Shown here one piece after another: positions 24,719 through 33,741 of a stretch of DNA of 64,000 nt (position 1 is the stretch's first letter; every line of letters begins with the position of its first letter). The translations under genes were made by a program, and so were the position numbers. Source of the stretch: CADEFQ01 sp050185195. Lineage in GTDB: Bacteria > Pseudomonadota > Gammaproteobacteria > Steroidobacterales > Steroidobacteraceae. The notes beneath the pieces were generated by a model, which saw only the letters and a program-made list of their open reading frames with translations, was not told the DNA's origin and searched no databases. Location of the stretch: the NCBI GenBank assembly GCA_050185195.1, contig JBFWZQ010000010.1, positions 52,753 to 116,752 on the forward strand, written 5' to 3'.

Positions 24719-25705
24719 ATGCGTATCGGCCCCCATCTCCTCGTGGCGCCCACGGCGCTCGCACCGATGGCGGGCGTCACCGACCGGCCGTTCCGGATCC
24801 TGTGCCGCCGACTCGGTGCCGGGATCGCCGCCTCCGAAATGCTCACCGCGGACACGCGCCTGTGGCGCAGTCGCAAGTCGCAGCGGCGCATGAACCACGA
24901 AGGCGAGCCTTCGCCCCGCATCGTGCAACTCGCGGGGGCCGAACCGGCGGCGCTCGCGGAGGCCGCGCGCCTGAACGTCGACCTGGGCGCCGAAATCATC
25001 GACATCAACATGGGCTGCCCCGCGAAGAAGGTGTTCAACCGGCATTGCGGGTCGGCGCTGCTCGCCGACGAGCCGCTCGTCGCGCGCATCCTCGAGGCGG
25101 TCGTCGGCGCGGTGGCCGTGCCGGTGACGTTGAAGATGCGCACGGGCGTGGATCCCGGGCATCGCAATGGCGTGAACATTGCACGCATCGCCGCGGCGAG
25201 CGGCATCGCTGCACTCGCGGTGCATGGGCGCACGCGCGCCGACCACTACGCCGGCGAGGCCGAGTACGCGACGATCCGCGACATCAAGTCTGCCGTCGCC
25301 ATCCCGGTGTTCGCGAACGGCGACATCGACGGCGCCCGGAAGGCGCGCAGCGTGCTTGATTTCACTCGCGCGGACGGAGTAATGCTCGGTCGTGCGGCGC
25401 ACGGAGCGCCGTGGATATTCCGCGATGTCAACGGATTTTTGTCGAACGGCGCCGCGCCGCCCGCGCTCGCGCGCGAGCGCGTGCGTGATATCATCCTGGC
25501 GCACCTGACGGACCTGTACGACTTCTACGGCGAAGCCGACGGCGTCCGTTTCGCGCGCAAACACCTCGGCTGGTATTTCGAAGAGCTGCTCGGCACCCAG
25601 GACGATCGGCGCACGTTGATGTCACAGGAAAGCACGGCTGCACAGTTTGCCTGCGTGAGTGCATGGCTCGACCGCTGGGTCGACGGGACCGCAGCAGCGG
25701 CCTGA
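24719..25705 (+). CDS. dusB: tRNA-dihydrouridine synthase B
   Basis: FMN- and NADPH-dependent reduction of a specific uridine in tRNA (U17 for E. coli DusB). 328 residues, normal length. 'LAPMAGVTDRPFRILCRRLG' binds FMN, 'IDINMGCPAKKVFNRHCGSALL' carries the catalytic Cys, and 'ALAVHGRTRADHY' and 'VFANGDIDG' complete the TIM barrel. It is followed by fis, the classical dusB-fis operon. Confidence 0.97.
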   Translation: MRIGPHLLVAPTALAPMAGVTDRPFRILCRRLGAGIAASEMLTADTRLWRSRKSQRRMNHEGEPSPRIVQLAGAEPAALAEAARLNVDLGAEIIDINMGCPAKKVFNRHCGSALLADEPLVARILEAVVGAVAVPVTLKMRTGVDPGHRNGVNIARIAAASGIAALAVHGRTRADHYAGEAEYATIRDIKSAVAIPVFANGDIDGARKARSVLDFTRADGVMLGRAAHGAPWIFRDVNGFLSNGAAPPALARERVRDIILAHLTDLYDFYGEADGVRFARKHLGWYFEELLGTQDDRRTLMSQESTAAQFACVSAWLDRWVDGTAAAA

Positions 25706-25741
25706 CCACAACAAATTGACGAAGCTTGCGGGGATCGACTG

Positions 25742-26032
25742 ATGCCGGCGAAGAAAACCCTGCGACCGCGCGCCGAGCCCGCCGCGCGATCGAACGGCAA
25801 GGCATTGCCGCTGCGTAACCACGCCGAGCAGGCGCTGTCCGACTATTTCGCCAACCTGAACGGCCACCGGCCGGCGCGCCTGTACGACCTCGTACTGCGC
25901 GAGGTCGAGGAACCGCTCTTTCGCGTCGTGCTCGATTACGCCGAGGGCAACCAGAGCCGCGCCGCCGGGATCCTCGGCATTACCCGCGGCACCCTGCGCA
26001 AGAAACTGCGCCAGTTCGGCCTGTCTGCCTGA
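25742..26032 (+). CDS. fis: Fis-family nucleoid DNA-binding protein
   Basis: Small DNA-bending regulator of rRNA promoters, recombination and nucleoid structure. 96 residues, close to E. coli Fis (98). The C-terminal helix-turn-helix is clear in 'GNQSRAAGILGITRGTLRKKL'. The N-terminus is more basic and less conserved (MPAKKTLRPRAEPAARS). Co-directional with and 36 bases from dusB, as in enterics. Confidence 0.95.
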   Translation: MPAKKTLRPRAEPAARSNGKALPLRNHAEQALSDYFANLNGHRPARLYDLVLREVEEPLFRVVLDYAEGNQSRAAGILGITRGTLRKKLRQFGLSA

Positions 26033-26049
26033 GCGAGGCCCTGCGTCCC

Positions 26050-27612
26050 ATGCTGGTCGAAATCCGCCGCGCCCTCCTGTCGGTCTCTGACAAGACCGGC
26101 CTCGTCGATCTCGCGGCCCAGCTTGCCCGCCGGGACATCGAGATCCTCTCCACCGGCGGCACGGCGCGGCTCCTGCGCGAGCACGGCATCGCGGTCACCG
26201 AGGTTTCCGCCTACACGGGCTTCCCGGAAATCATGGACGGCCGGGTCAAGACACTGCATCCACGCATCCATGGCGGCCTGCTCGGCCGCCGTGGCGTCGA
26301 CGACGCCGTGATGCAGTTGCACGACATCCCGCCGATCGACCTGCTCATCGTGAACCTCTACCCGTTCGCGGAAACCGTCGCGCGGCCCAACTGCACCTAC
26401 GACGAGGCCATCGAGAACATCGACATCGGCGGGCCGGCGATGCTGCGTGCCGCGGCGAAGAACCACCATTCGGTCGCCGTCGCGGTCGACCCGGCGGACT
26501 ACGCGCAGGTGCTGGGCGAGCTCGATGCCAACGACGGCTGCACGAGCATCGACACGCGCTCGCGCCTGGCCGCCAAGGCGTTTGCGCACACCGCGCGCTA
26601 CGACACGATGGTGTCGAGCTACCTGCTCGGCCGCGAGAGCGCGACCGATCGGTTCCCGGTGACGCTGCCGCTCGTCTTCGACAAGGTGCGCGACCTGCGC
26701 TACGGGGAAAACCCGCACCAGGCGGGCGCCTTCTACCGGGATGTCGCCGGGCGCGGCGCCTCGGTGGCATCGGCGTGTTTCGTGCAGGGCAAGGAGCTCT
26801 CCTACAACAACATCGCCGACGCCGACACTGCCATCGAATGCGTGCGACAGTTCGCGGCGCCCGCCTGCGTGATCGTCAAGCACGCGAATCCCTGCGGGGT
26901 CGCCACGGCGCAATCCACGCTTGCGGCCTACGAGCGCGCGTTTCGCACCGATCCGACCTCGGCCTTCGGCGGCATCATCGCGTTCAATCGCGAACTCGAT
27001 GCCGCGACCGCGGCCGCGATCATCGAGCGCCAGTTCGTCGAGGTGATCGCGGCGCCGGCCGTCTCGGCCGCGGCCCGGGCGGTGCTGGCCGCGAAAGCGA
27101 ACGTGCGGGTGCTCGCCGTCGGCGACTTCGGGCGCTCCGCGGGTGGCGAGCTCGAGTACCGGAGCGTCAACGGCGGCCTCCTCGTGCAGGGCCGCGACCA
27201 GGGCGCGGTGGGCGCGTCGGATCTCAAGGTGGTGACGAAGCGCGCGCCGACCGACGCACAGGTCGCCGACCTGCTCTTCGCCTGGACGGTGTGCAAGCAC
27301 GTGAAATCGAACGCGATCGTGTTTGCGCGCGATCGCGCGACGATCGGGGTGGGCGCCGGGCAGATGAGCCGCGTCTACTCCACCCGCGTCGCCGCGATGA
27401 AGGCGGCGGACGAGAAACTCGAGGTGCGGGGCGCGGTGATGGCGTCCGACGCCTTCTTCCCGTTCCGCGACGGCCTCGACGTCGCGGCGGAATACGGCGT
27501 CGCGGCCGTGATCCAGCCGGGCGGGTCCATGCGCGACAGCGAAGTGATCGCGGCGGCCGACGAACACGGCATCGCGATGGTGTTCACCGGCATGCGCCAC
27601 TTCCGGCACTAG
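26050..27612 (+). CDS. purH: bifunctional AICAR transformylase / IMP cyclohydrolase
   Basis: Last two steps of de novo purine synthesis. 520 residues. The N-terminal cyclohydrolase is an MGS-like domain ('RRALLSVSDKTGLVDLAAQL', 'GFPEIMDGRVKTLHPRIHGG'). The C-terminal transformylase carries 'LRYGENPHQAGAFYRD', 'IVKHANPCGVA' and 'DAFFPFRDGLDVAAEYG'. It lies 17 bases after fis and 10 bases before purD, forming a purine operon. Confidence 0.98.
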   Translation: MLVEIRRALLSVSDKTGLVDLAAQLARRDIEILSTGGTARLLREHGIAVTEVSAYTGFPEIMDGRVKTLHPRIHGGLLGRRGVDDAVMQLHDIPPIDLLIVNLYPFAETVARPNCTYDEAIENIDIGGPAMLRAAAKNHHSVAVAVDPADYAQVLGELDANDGCTSIDTRSRLAAKAFAHTARYDTMVSSYLLGRESATDRFPVTLPLVFDKVRDLRYGENPHQAGAFYRDVAGRGASVASACFVQGKELSYNNIADADTAIECVRQFAAPACVIVKHANPCGVATAQSTLAAYERAFRTDPTSAFGGIIAFNRELDAATAAAIIERQFVEVIAAPAVSAAARAVLAAKANVRVLAVGDFGRSAGGELEYRSVNGGLLVQGRDQGAVGASDLKVVTKRAPTDAQVADLLFAWTVCKHVKSNAIVFARDRATIGVGAGQMSRVYSTRVAAMKAADEKLEVRGAVMASDAFFPFRDGLDVAAEYGVAAVIQPGGSMRDSEVIAAADEHGIAMVFTGMRHFRH

Positions 27613-27622
27613 GCAGGCGCGC

Positions 27623-28918
27623 ATGAAAGTCCTCGTCATCGGCGGCGGCGGCCGCGAACATGCGCTCGCCTGGAAATGCGCGCAGTCGGCGCGGATCACG
27701 GAAGTGCTGGTGGCGCCCGGCAATGCAGGCACCGCGCTCGAACCGAAGCTGCGCAATGTGCCGGTTGCCGCGGACGATGTCGCGGGGCTCGTCGGGCTCG
27801 CGCGTGCCGAGCAGGTGGGATTGACGATCGTCGGCCCCGAGGCCCCGCTCGTCATCGGCGTGGTCGACGCCTTCGAGGCGGCGGGCCTGCGCTGCTTCGG
27901 CCCGCGCCGCGCGCCCGCGCGCCTCGAGGGTTCGAAGGCCTTCACCAAGGAATTCCTGCGCCGCCACCGCATCCCGACCGCAGCCTACGCGACCTTCACG
28001 AAGGCGAATTTCGACCCCGCGTGGGTCCGCGCGCAGCGCGCTCCGATCGTCGTCAAGGCGAGCGGCCTCGCGGCCGGCAAGGGGGTCGTCATCGCGGCAA
28101 GCGCAGACGAGGCCATCGCAACCGCGCAGTCGATGTTCGATGGCCGCTACGGCGGCGCCGGCGACGAGGTCGTGATCGAGGAGTTCCTCGAAGGCGAGGA
28201 AGCGAGCTTCATCGTCATGGCGGATGGCGAGCACGTCCTGCCGCTCGCGACCTCGCAGGATCACAAGCGGCTGGGCGATGCCGACACCGGCCCCAACACC
28301 GGCGGCATGGGCGCTTATTCACCCGCGCCCGTCGTCACCCCCGCCATGCACGATCGCATCCTGCGCGAAGTGATCGGGCCGACGATCCGCGGCCTCGCCG
28401 CCGACGGCATGCCGTACACGGGTTTCCTGTACGCGGGCATCATGGTCGCGCCCGACGGCACGCCGAACGTGCTCGAATTCAACTGCCGCTTCGGCGACCC
28501 CGAAACGCAGCCGATCCTGATGCGCCTGCGTTCGGACCTGGTCGCGCTGTGCGAAGCGGCGCTCGACGGCCGCCTCGACGGGATCGCCGCCGACTGGGAC
28601 CCGCGCGCCGCGGTCGGCGTGGTACTGGCCGCGGGCGGCTATCCCGACTCGGTGCGCAAGGGCGATCCGATCGGGGGGCTCGCCGACGCGGCTCGACGGC
28701 CCGGCAAGGTGTTCCACGCCGGCACCGCGAACGCGGGCGACGCGATCGTCACGAACGGCGGGCGCGTCTTGTGTGCGGTGGGCCTCGGGGATTCCGTGGC
28801 CGCGGCCCAGCGCGATGCCTACGCGCTGGTCGAAACGATCCACTTTGCCGGCATGCAATGCCGGCGCGACATCGGCTATCGGGCGATCGCCCGCGAACGG
28901 GCGCAAGGACGGGCGTGA
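27623..28918 (+). CDS. purD: phosphoribosylamine-glycine ligase
   Basis: ATP-dependent joining of glycine to phosphoribosylamine, the second purine step. The 431-residue ATP-grasp protein starts 'MKVLVIGGGGREHALAWK'. It has 'VVKASGLAAGKGVVIA' (ATP-binding), 'SQDHKRLGDADTGPNTGGMG' and 'EFNCRFGDPETQPIL' (metal and substrate site). Overlaps the thioesterase gene as GTGA. Confidence 0.98.
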   Translation: MKVLVIGGGGREHALAWKCAQSARITEVLVAPGNAGTALEPKLRNVPVAADDVAGLVGLARAEQVGLTIVGPEAPLVIGVVDAFEAAGLRCFGPRRAPARLEGSKAFTKEFLRRHRIPTAAYATFTKANFDPAWVRAQRAPIVVKASGLAAGKGVVIAASADEAIATAQSMFDGRYGGAGDEVVIEEFLEGEEASFIVMADGEHVLPLATSQDHKRLGDADTGPNTGGMGAYSPAPVVTPAMHDRILREVIGPTIRGLAADGMPYTGFLYAGIMVAPDGTPNVLEFNCRFGDPETQPILMRLRSDLVALCEAALDGRLDGIAADWDPRAAVGVVLAAGGYPDSVRKGDPIGGLADAARRPGKVFHAGTANAGDAIVTNGGRVLCAVGLGDSVAAAQRDAYALVETIHFAGMQCRRDIGYRAIARERAQGRA

Positions 28919-29334
28919 CGACCCACGGCATCGAACTCGACGTGCAGGCGGCCGACATCGACGCCTATGGGCACGTCAACAATGCCGTGTATCTCACCTG
29001 GCTCGATCGGGCCGCCTGGAGCCACTCGGCGGCGCTCGGCGCACCGCTCGAGGCGTGCATCGCCATGCGGCGCGGGATGGCGGCGCTGCGCACCGAAATC
29101 GACTACGAACGTGCCGCGCTCGCGGGCGATCGCGTGTGCATCGCGACCTGGATCGCCGCGTGCGACGGCAAGCTGCGCTGCACGCGCCGCTTCATCCTGC
29201 GCCGCGCGAACGACGGCAGCGTGCTCGCGCGCGCGCAGATCGAATACGTGTGCCTCAACCTCGACACGGGGCGCGCGACGCGCATGCCGCCGGCATTCGT
29301 CGCGGCCTACGGTTCGGCAGTGGCGGCGCCCTAG
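28915..29334 (+). CDS. acyl-CoA thioesterase (4HBT hotdog family)
   Basis: Hydrolyses acyl-CoA thioesters; the exact acyl group is not predictable. 139 residues forming a single hotdog domain. 'ADIDAYGHVNNAVYLTWLDRA' carries the catalytic Asp of the 4-hydroxybenzoyl-CoA thioesterase/YbgC type. The start is a GTG whose last two bases are shared with the purD stop (GTGA). It ends by sharing the four bases CTAG with the stop of the convergent beta-barrel gene. Confidence 0.87.
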   Translation: MTTHGIELDVQAADIDAYGHVNNAVYLTWLDRAAWSHSAALGAPLEACIAMRRGMAALRTEIDYERAALAGDRVCIATWIAACDGKLRCTRRFILRRANDGSVLARAQIEYVCLNLDTGRATRMPPAFVAAYGSAVAAP

Positions 29335-30194
29335 AAACTCGCGCGCAGGAAAAATTCGGGGCCGTCGGTGTCCAGCCGGAAGAGTCCCGGGAAATTGTGA
29401 TCGCTGGCGGGATCGACGTCGATGTCGACGCTGAGCTTCGTGTAACCGAGGCCCACCGAGAAATTGGGCTTCCAGCGATACTGCACGTCGAGGTGATACT
29501 CGCCGAGCGTGCCCTCGATGCCGTCGTAGGTGGCGCCGAAATACTGCCCGCGCGCCGTCACCGACCAGCGGCGCGCGAAGCGCCAGGTGCCGTCGAGCGC
29601 GAGCGTGGGTACGGGCGCGACACCCGACTCCTCCTCGCGCTCGTTGCGATCGACCGCCTCGGCGGCCGCCTTGGCGTCGAGCAGGTAGAGGCCGAGCCCC
29701 GCGCCGAACTCGAAGCTTTCGCGCTTCAGGAAGGAATACAGGAACGTGAACGACAGCGAGCGGTAGTCGAGCGACGACTCGATGTTCTCGCCGACGAGGA
29801 AGACGTCGTCGCCGAACACGACGCCCTGGTCCAGCACCGTGGCACCGAAGCGGTTCAGCTTGAAGTAATCGACGCGCAAGCGGGTGCGCAGGCCGAAGCG
29901 AAACAGCAGCTCCATGCGGCCGAGGTCGATCGCGTCGTCCAGCGCGAGGAGGTCCTCCGCGTCGATCGTCGTGCCGAGGGCGCCTGGAAGGCCGTTGCCG
30001 GGATCGAGGCGGATGCGCGTATCGGCAGCACCCTGGAAATAGGTGGCGCGCAGTGCGAAGCGGTCGGTGATCGGGCTCGCGATCGGCGGGCGTTCCCGGA
30101 CAAGGGTGTCGGAGGCGAGGTCGCGCCCGGCGGCGTGCGCGAGCGGTGCAACGAGCGTTGCGAGCGTCGCGAGGACTGTGGCAATTCGCGGCAT
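29331..30194 (-). CDS. outer membrane beta-barrel protein of unknown function
   Basis: About 287 residues, with a signal peptide (MPRIATVLATLATLVAPLAHA) and alternating beta strands typical of a barrel (LRATYFQGAADTRIRLDPG, FTFLYSFLKRESFEFGAGLGLYLL, LDVQYRWKPNFSVGLGYTKL). It ends in a C-terminal Phe, the BamA recognition signal. No known porin or OmpW signature is firm. The start could be 5 codons upstream (MIRPD...). It lies downstream of the TonB/Sel1 gene on the same strand. Confidence 0.75.
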   Translation of the reverse strand: MPRIATVLATLATLVAPLAHAAGRDLASDTLVRERPPIASPITDRFALRATYFQGAADTRIRLDPGNGLPGALGTTIDAEDLLALDDAIDLGRMELLFRFGLRTRLRVDYFKLNRFGATVLDQGVVFGDDVFLVGENIESSLDYRSLSFTFLYSFLKRESFEFGAGLGLYLLDAKAAAEAVDRNEREEESGVAPVPTLALDGTWRFARRWSVTARGQYFGATYDGIEGTLGEYHLDVQYRWKPNFSVGLGYTKLSVDIDVDPASDHNFPGLFRLDTDGPEFFLRASF

Positions 30195-30276
30195 GTCGGG
30201 CCGGATCATCGCGTATCGCCCGGCACGCCGCCACCGTCGCCGGGCGGCGACGCGGGCCTCCGTGACGCGCGGCACA

Positions 30277-31707
30277 CTATCGGGATGCAGCGCGCGTGCC
30301 GCCCCTGGGATCCGGGATGGCGAGGTGGCTGCGGGGCACGGCGAGCAGGTCGCCGTACCACATGCGCCCGGCCTCGTAGGCCGCGAGGCGCTCGCGCATC
30401 AACGCCGTATTCCAGTGCAGCGCCTCGGCCGCCGCGAGCGCGCTTTTCTGCGGCGCCACCGCACCCTTGAAGTCGCCGGACGCGGCGCGCGCCGCGGCGA
30501 GCGCCTCGTACGTCTGCGGATCCTGCGAGTAGTTGTAATCCTTCACGAACAAGGTCGCCGAAGCACGCAGTGCGGCCTGCGGATCGCGCAACGCCTCGAT
30601 CGGCGAGGCGGCGAGGCGGGCAATCGCGTGCTTGGTTGCATAGGCGTTCCGGCTGCCGACGACGCCGATGAACCACCCCTTGGCCTCGGCGATGCGGGCG
30701 GCGTCGGGCTCACCCTGGAGCAGGCGCTCGGCGAGCGCGATGCGCGCCGCGTCATGGCCGCCCTGAGCGGCCGCGCGCAGCCACGGCAGGGCGCGATCGG
30801 CGCTGCAGCGGCGGCTCTCGTCGAGCTCCATCGCGATCCAGTACTGCGCGTCCGGGCTGCCGTTCTGTGCCGCCTCGAGGATCATCGCGTCGGCCTCCGC
30901 GGCCGTCTCGCCGAGCCCGGGGTCGAGCCGTGCGATGAGGCCGTACAGGTAGAGCGACGGCAGGTCGCCGCCCGCGGCCCGCGCCTTGAGGCCCGCGAGG
31001 ATGCCCCGGTCCCAGATGCTCGACACGCCCGCGCTCAGCTTGAAGCCGATGAACGCCCAGCTGCGCGCCTCGATGGGCTGGCCGCCTGCGGTGGCCGGCG
31101 TGAAGCGGGAATGCAGTATCGCGTCCACCGCTGGCTGCCCGTAGGCCGGGTGCGGCATGGCCGACACGACATTCTGGTCGCGCGCGAGGCCGTCGGCGCC
31201 GACGGTAAAGCTGACGACGCCGACACCACTGCGGCCCACTTCGCGGGCGGCATACGCATAGGGTGTAGGCGCCTGGATGCGCATCGCTGGCGGCGCGTAT
31301 CCCACGCAGGCGCCGGTTTCGGGTGATGGCGGCAGTACGTGGGCCGCGAGCGCATCGCGGCCGTAGGCGGCGACGATCGGCGTGGCCTTGGCCTCGTCGG
31401 CCGGGGAAAGCTGCGAGCGAAGGTCTTCGAGCTGCCCCGCGCTCAGGTCGTGGTTGCCGTTTTCGCCCGCCGCCAGGAACCAGCCGTATGCCTCGCCGCG
31501 ATCCTCTGCCCCACCCTGGCCGTGGAGCGCCATCGTGCCGAGATTGTGCTGGGCGGCCGCGTTGCCGAGCCCGGCAAGCTGCAGGAACTCCCGCTTCGCG
31601 GCCTCGTACTGGCCGGCCTGGTACTGGCCGAGCGCCGCCGGAAAGTCCGCGTGCGCGGACACACCGGCCATCAGGGCAAGCAGCGCGACAATCCCTTGGC
31701 TTCGCAT
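30277..31707 (-). CDS. secreted TonB-C and Sel1-repeat protein
   Basis: A 476-residue exported protein (signal peptide ending VSAHA). Sel1/TPR-like helical repeats occur at both ends: 'YEAAKREFLQLAGLGNAAAQHNLG' near residue 40 and 'GSPDAQYWIAMELDE' near residue 290. Between them, about residues 140-230, is a TonB C-terminal-like domain (VGVVSFTVGADGLARDQNVV). There is no N-terminal TonB membrane anchor beyond the signal peptide, so it probably works in the periplasm as an adaptor rather than an ExbB-driven energiser. Function is not known. Located 26 bases after rho. Confidence 0.78.
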   Translation of the reverse strand: MRSQGIVALLALMAGVSAHADFPAALGQYQAGQYEAAKREFLQLAGLGNAAAQHNLGTMALHGQGGAEDRGEAYGWFLAAGENGNHDLSAGQLEDLRSQLSPADEAKATPIVAAYGRDALAAHVLPPSPETGACVGYAPPAMRIQAPTPYAYAAREVGRSGVGVVSFTVGADGLARDQNVVSAMPHPAYGQPAVDAILHSRFTPATAGGQPIEARSWAFIGFKLSAGVSSIWDRGILAGLKARAAGGDLPSLYLYGLIARLDPGLGETAAEADAMILEAAQNGSPDAQYWIAMELDESRRCSADRALPWLRAAAQGGHDAARIALAERLLQGEPDAARIAEAKGWFIGVVGSRNAYATKHAIARLAASPIEALRDPQAALRASATLFVKDYNYSQDPQTYEALAAARAASGDFKGAVAPQKSALAAAEALHWNTALMRERLAAYEAGRMWYGDLLAVPRSHLAIPDPRGGTRAASR

Positions 31708-31733
31708 ACCCCCTCCAATCCTGGTGCCGACTC

Positions 31734-33191
31734 TCAGCGTTTCATGGCTTCGAAGAATTCACCGTTGGTCTTCGTGTCCTTCATCTTGTCGATCAGGAAC
31801 TCGATCGCCGCGAGTTCATCCATCGGGTGCAGGAGCTTCCTCAGGATCCAGATCTTGGCGAGTTCAGCCGGATCGGTGATCAGCTCTTCCTTGCGGGTGC
31901 CCGAGCGATTGATGTTCACCGCCGGGAACACGCGCTTTTCAGCGATGCGCCGGTCGAGGTGGATTTCGCTGTTGCCGGTACCCTTGAATTCCTCGTAGAT
32001 GACATCGTCCATCTTCGAGCCGGTGTCGATCAGCGCGGTGGCGAGGATGGTGAGCGAACCGCCCTCCTCGATGTTGCGCGCGGCGCCGAAGAAGCGCTTC
32101 GGGCGCTGCAGGGCATTGGCATCCACGCCACCGGTGAGCACCTTGCCGGAGCTCGGCACCACGGTGTTGTAGGCGCGCGCGAGCCGCGTGATCGAGTCGA
32201 GCAGGATCACGACGTCCTTCTTGTGCTCGACGAGGCGCTTCGCCTTCTCGATCACCATTTCCGCAACCTGCACGTGGCGGGCCGCCGGCTCGTCGAAGGT
32301 CGACGACACCACCTCGCCCTTAACAGTGCGCTGCATCTCGGTGACTTCTTCGGGCCGCTCGTCGATGAGCAGCACGATCAGGTGCACCTCGGGGTGGTTC
32401 CAGGTGATCGAGGTCGCGATGTTCTGCAGCAGCATCGTCTTGCCGGCCTTCGGCGGGGAGACGATCAGGCCGCGCTGGCCCTTGCCGATCGGCGAGACGA
32501 GGTCGATCACGCGTGCCGTGAGGTCCTCGGTCGAGCCGTTGCCGCGCTGGAGCTTCAGGCGCTTGGTGGGATGCAGCGGCGTGAGGTTCTCGAACAGCAC
32601 CTTGTTGCGCGAGTTCTCGGGCGAATCGAAATTGATCTCGCCGACCTTCAGCAGCGCGAAATAACGCTCGCCGTCCTTCGGCGGGCGGATCAGGCCCGAA
32701 ATCGTGTCGCCGGTGCGCAGGTTGAAGCGGCGGATCTGGCTCGGGCTGATGTAGATGTCGTCGGGGCCGGCAAGGTAGGAGCCGTCGGCGGAGCGCAGGA
32801 AGCCGAAGCCGTCCTGCAGGATCTCGAGCACGCCGTCGCCGTGGATGTTCTCGCCGTTCCTCGCGTGGGCCTTGAGGATCGAGAAGATGATGTCCTGCTT
32901 GCGCGAGCGGGCGATGCTCTCGAGCCCGACTGCCTCGGCCACCTTGACGAGTTCGTGGATCGGCTTCGCCTTGAGCTCGGTGAGGCTCATCGAGGCCTTC
33001 GACTGGTTCAGCTCTTCGGGGCTGATGATCTCCGATTCGTCGATCTCGTACGGCTCGTCATGCATTTCGTCCTGGCGGCCGTTGCTGCGATTGCCGTCGC
33101 GGTTGCCATGGCCGCCGTGCCGGCCGCCGCCCCCGCCGCCCTGGCCCTTGCCCTGGCGATTGCGGCCCTGGTTCCCGAGGTAGCCTCTCAC
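31734..33191 (-). CDS. rho: transcription termination factor Rho with Gly/Arg-rich N-terminal extension
   Basis: Hexameric RNA helicase ending transcripts and silencing untranslated RNA. From 'MSLTELKAKPIHELVKVAEA' onward it is a normal Rho: RNA-binding 'GFGFLRSADGSYL', P-loop 'PPKAGKTMLLQ', Walker B region 'VVILLDSITRLARAYN'. With the GTG start used here there are 67 extra N-terminal residues rich in Gly, Arg, Asn and His, then an acidic block. This start shares GTGA with the trxA stop, which supports it. Internal ATGs at codons 43 and 68 are alternatives. Total 485 residues versus 419 in E. coli. Confidence 0.95.
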   Translation of the reverse strand: MRGYLGNQGRNRQGKGQGGGGGGRHGGHGNRDGNRSNGRQDEMHDEPYEIDESEIISPEELNQSKASMSLTELKAKPIHELVKVAEAVGLESIARSRKQDIIFSILKAHARNGENIHGDGVLEILQDGFGFLRSADGSYLAGPDDIYISPSQIRRFNLRTGDTISGLIRPPKDGERYFALLKVGEINFDSPENSRNKVLFENLTPLHPTKRLKLQRGNGSTEDLTARVIDLVSPIGKGQRGLIVSPPKAGKTMLLQNIATSITWNHPEVHLIVLLIDERPEEVTEMQRTVKGEVVSSTFDEPAARHVQVAEMVIEKAKRLVEHKKDVVILLDSITRLARAYNTVVPSSGKVLTGGVDANALQRPKRFFGAARNIEEGGSLTILATALIDTGSKMDDVIYEEFKGTGNSEIHLDRRIAEKRVFPAVNINRSGTRKEELITDPAELAKIWILRKLLHPMDELAAIEFLIDKMKDTKTNGEFFEAMKR

Positions 33192-33517
33192 AGGTTGCTA
33201 TCCAGGAAAGCGGCGAGCTGGGTTTTCGACACGGCGCCCACCTTTTGGGCCTCGACCGCGCCGTTCTTGAAAAGGATCAGCGTCGGGATGCCGCGGATGC
33301 CGAACTTGGGCGGCGTCTGCGGATTCTCGTCGATGTTCAGCTTGGCGATGCGGACCTTGTCCTTGTACTCGGCGGCGAGCTCATCGAGGATCGGCGCGAT
33401 CATCTTGCAGGGGCCGCACCATTCGGCCCAGAAATCGAGAAGGACGGGTTTGTCGGACTTCAGCACGTCCTGGCTGAACGTCGAGTCCGAGGTATGGACG
33501 ATGTGCGGACTGCTCAC
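33188..33517 (-). CDS. trxA: thioredoxin
   Basis: Cytosolic disulfide reductase. 109 residues with the canonical WCGPC active site (Cys34, Cys37), 'KLNIDENPQTPPKFGIRGIPTL' with the cis-Pro, and a normal C-terminal helix. The start is a GTG, chosen because GGAGGA lies 8 bases upstream; an in-frame ATG 20 codons further up lacks this. Coupled to rho through GTGA, and divergent from rhlB as in E. coli. Confidence 0.97.
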   Translation of the reverse strand: MSSPHIVHTSDSTFSQDVLKSDKPVLLDFWAEWCGPCKMIAPILDELAAEYKDKVRIAKLNIDENPQTPPKFGIRGIPTLILFKNGAVEAQKVGAVSKTQLAAFLDSNL

Positions 33518-33525
33518 GCGGCGGA

Positions 33526-33531
33526 TCCTCC
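33526..33531 (-). promoter_or_regulatory. strong Shine-Dalgarno of trxA
   Basis: GGAGGA on the minus strand, 8 bases before the GTG. It decides the trxA start against the longer frame. Confidence 0.85.
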
Positions 33532-33707
33532 GGGGATGGAGCGGATTATTGACGGCACGGGCGAAAGGCCGTGCCACGGAGTGGCATCAAACGGTTACAC
33601 TAGCGAACTTGAGAAGGAGCTGGTTTGCCGGGACGGCGCGGAATAGGGTTCCGCTGTATCTGGCCCAAATTTTTGCGCCTTCCGCGCCAATTTGCAAGGG
33701 CCTCGCC

Positions 33708-33736
33708 ATTATAGGCCCGACATGAGTCCAGAAAAC
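33708..33736 (-). promoter_or_regulatory. candidate sigma-70 promoter for trxA-rho
   Basis: A perfect TATAAT (33708-33713, minus strand) with only a weak -35 (GTTTTC at 17 bases). It would give a leader of about 180 bases before trxA, containing a 7-bp hairpin GGCACGG/CCGTGCC at 33554-33575. The region also overlaps the start of divergent rhlB. Confidence 0.4.
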
Positions 33737-33741
33737 GTGAA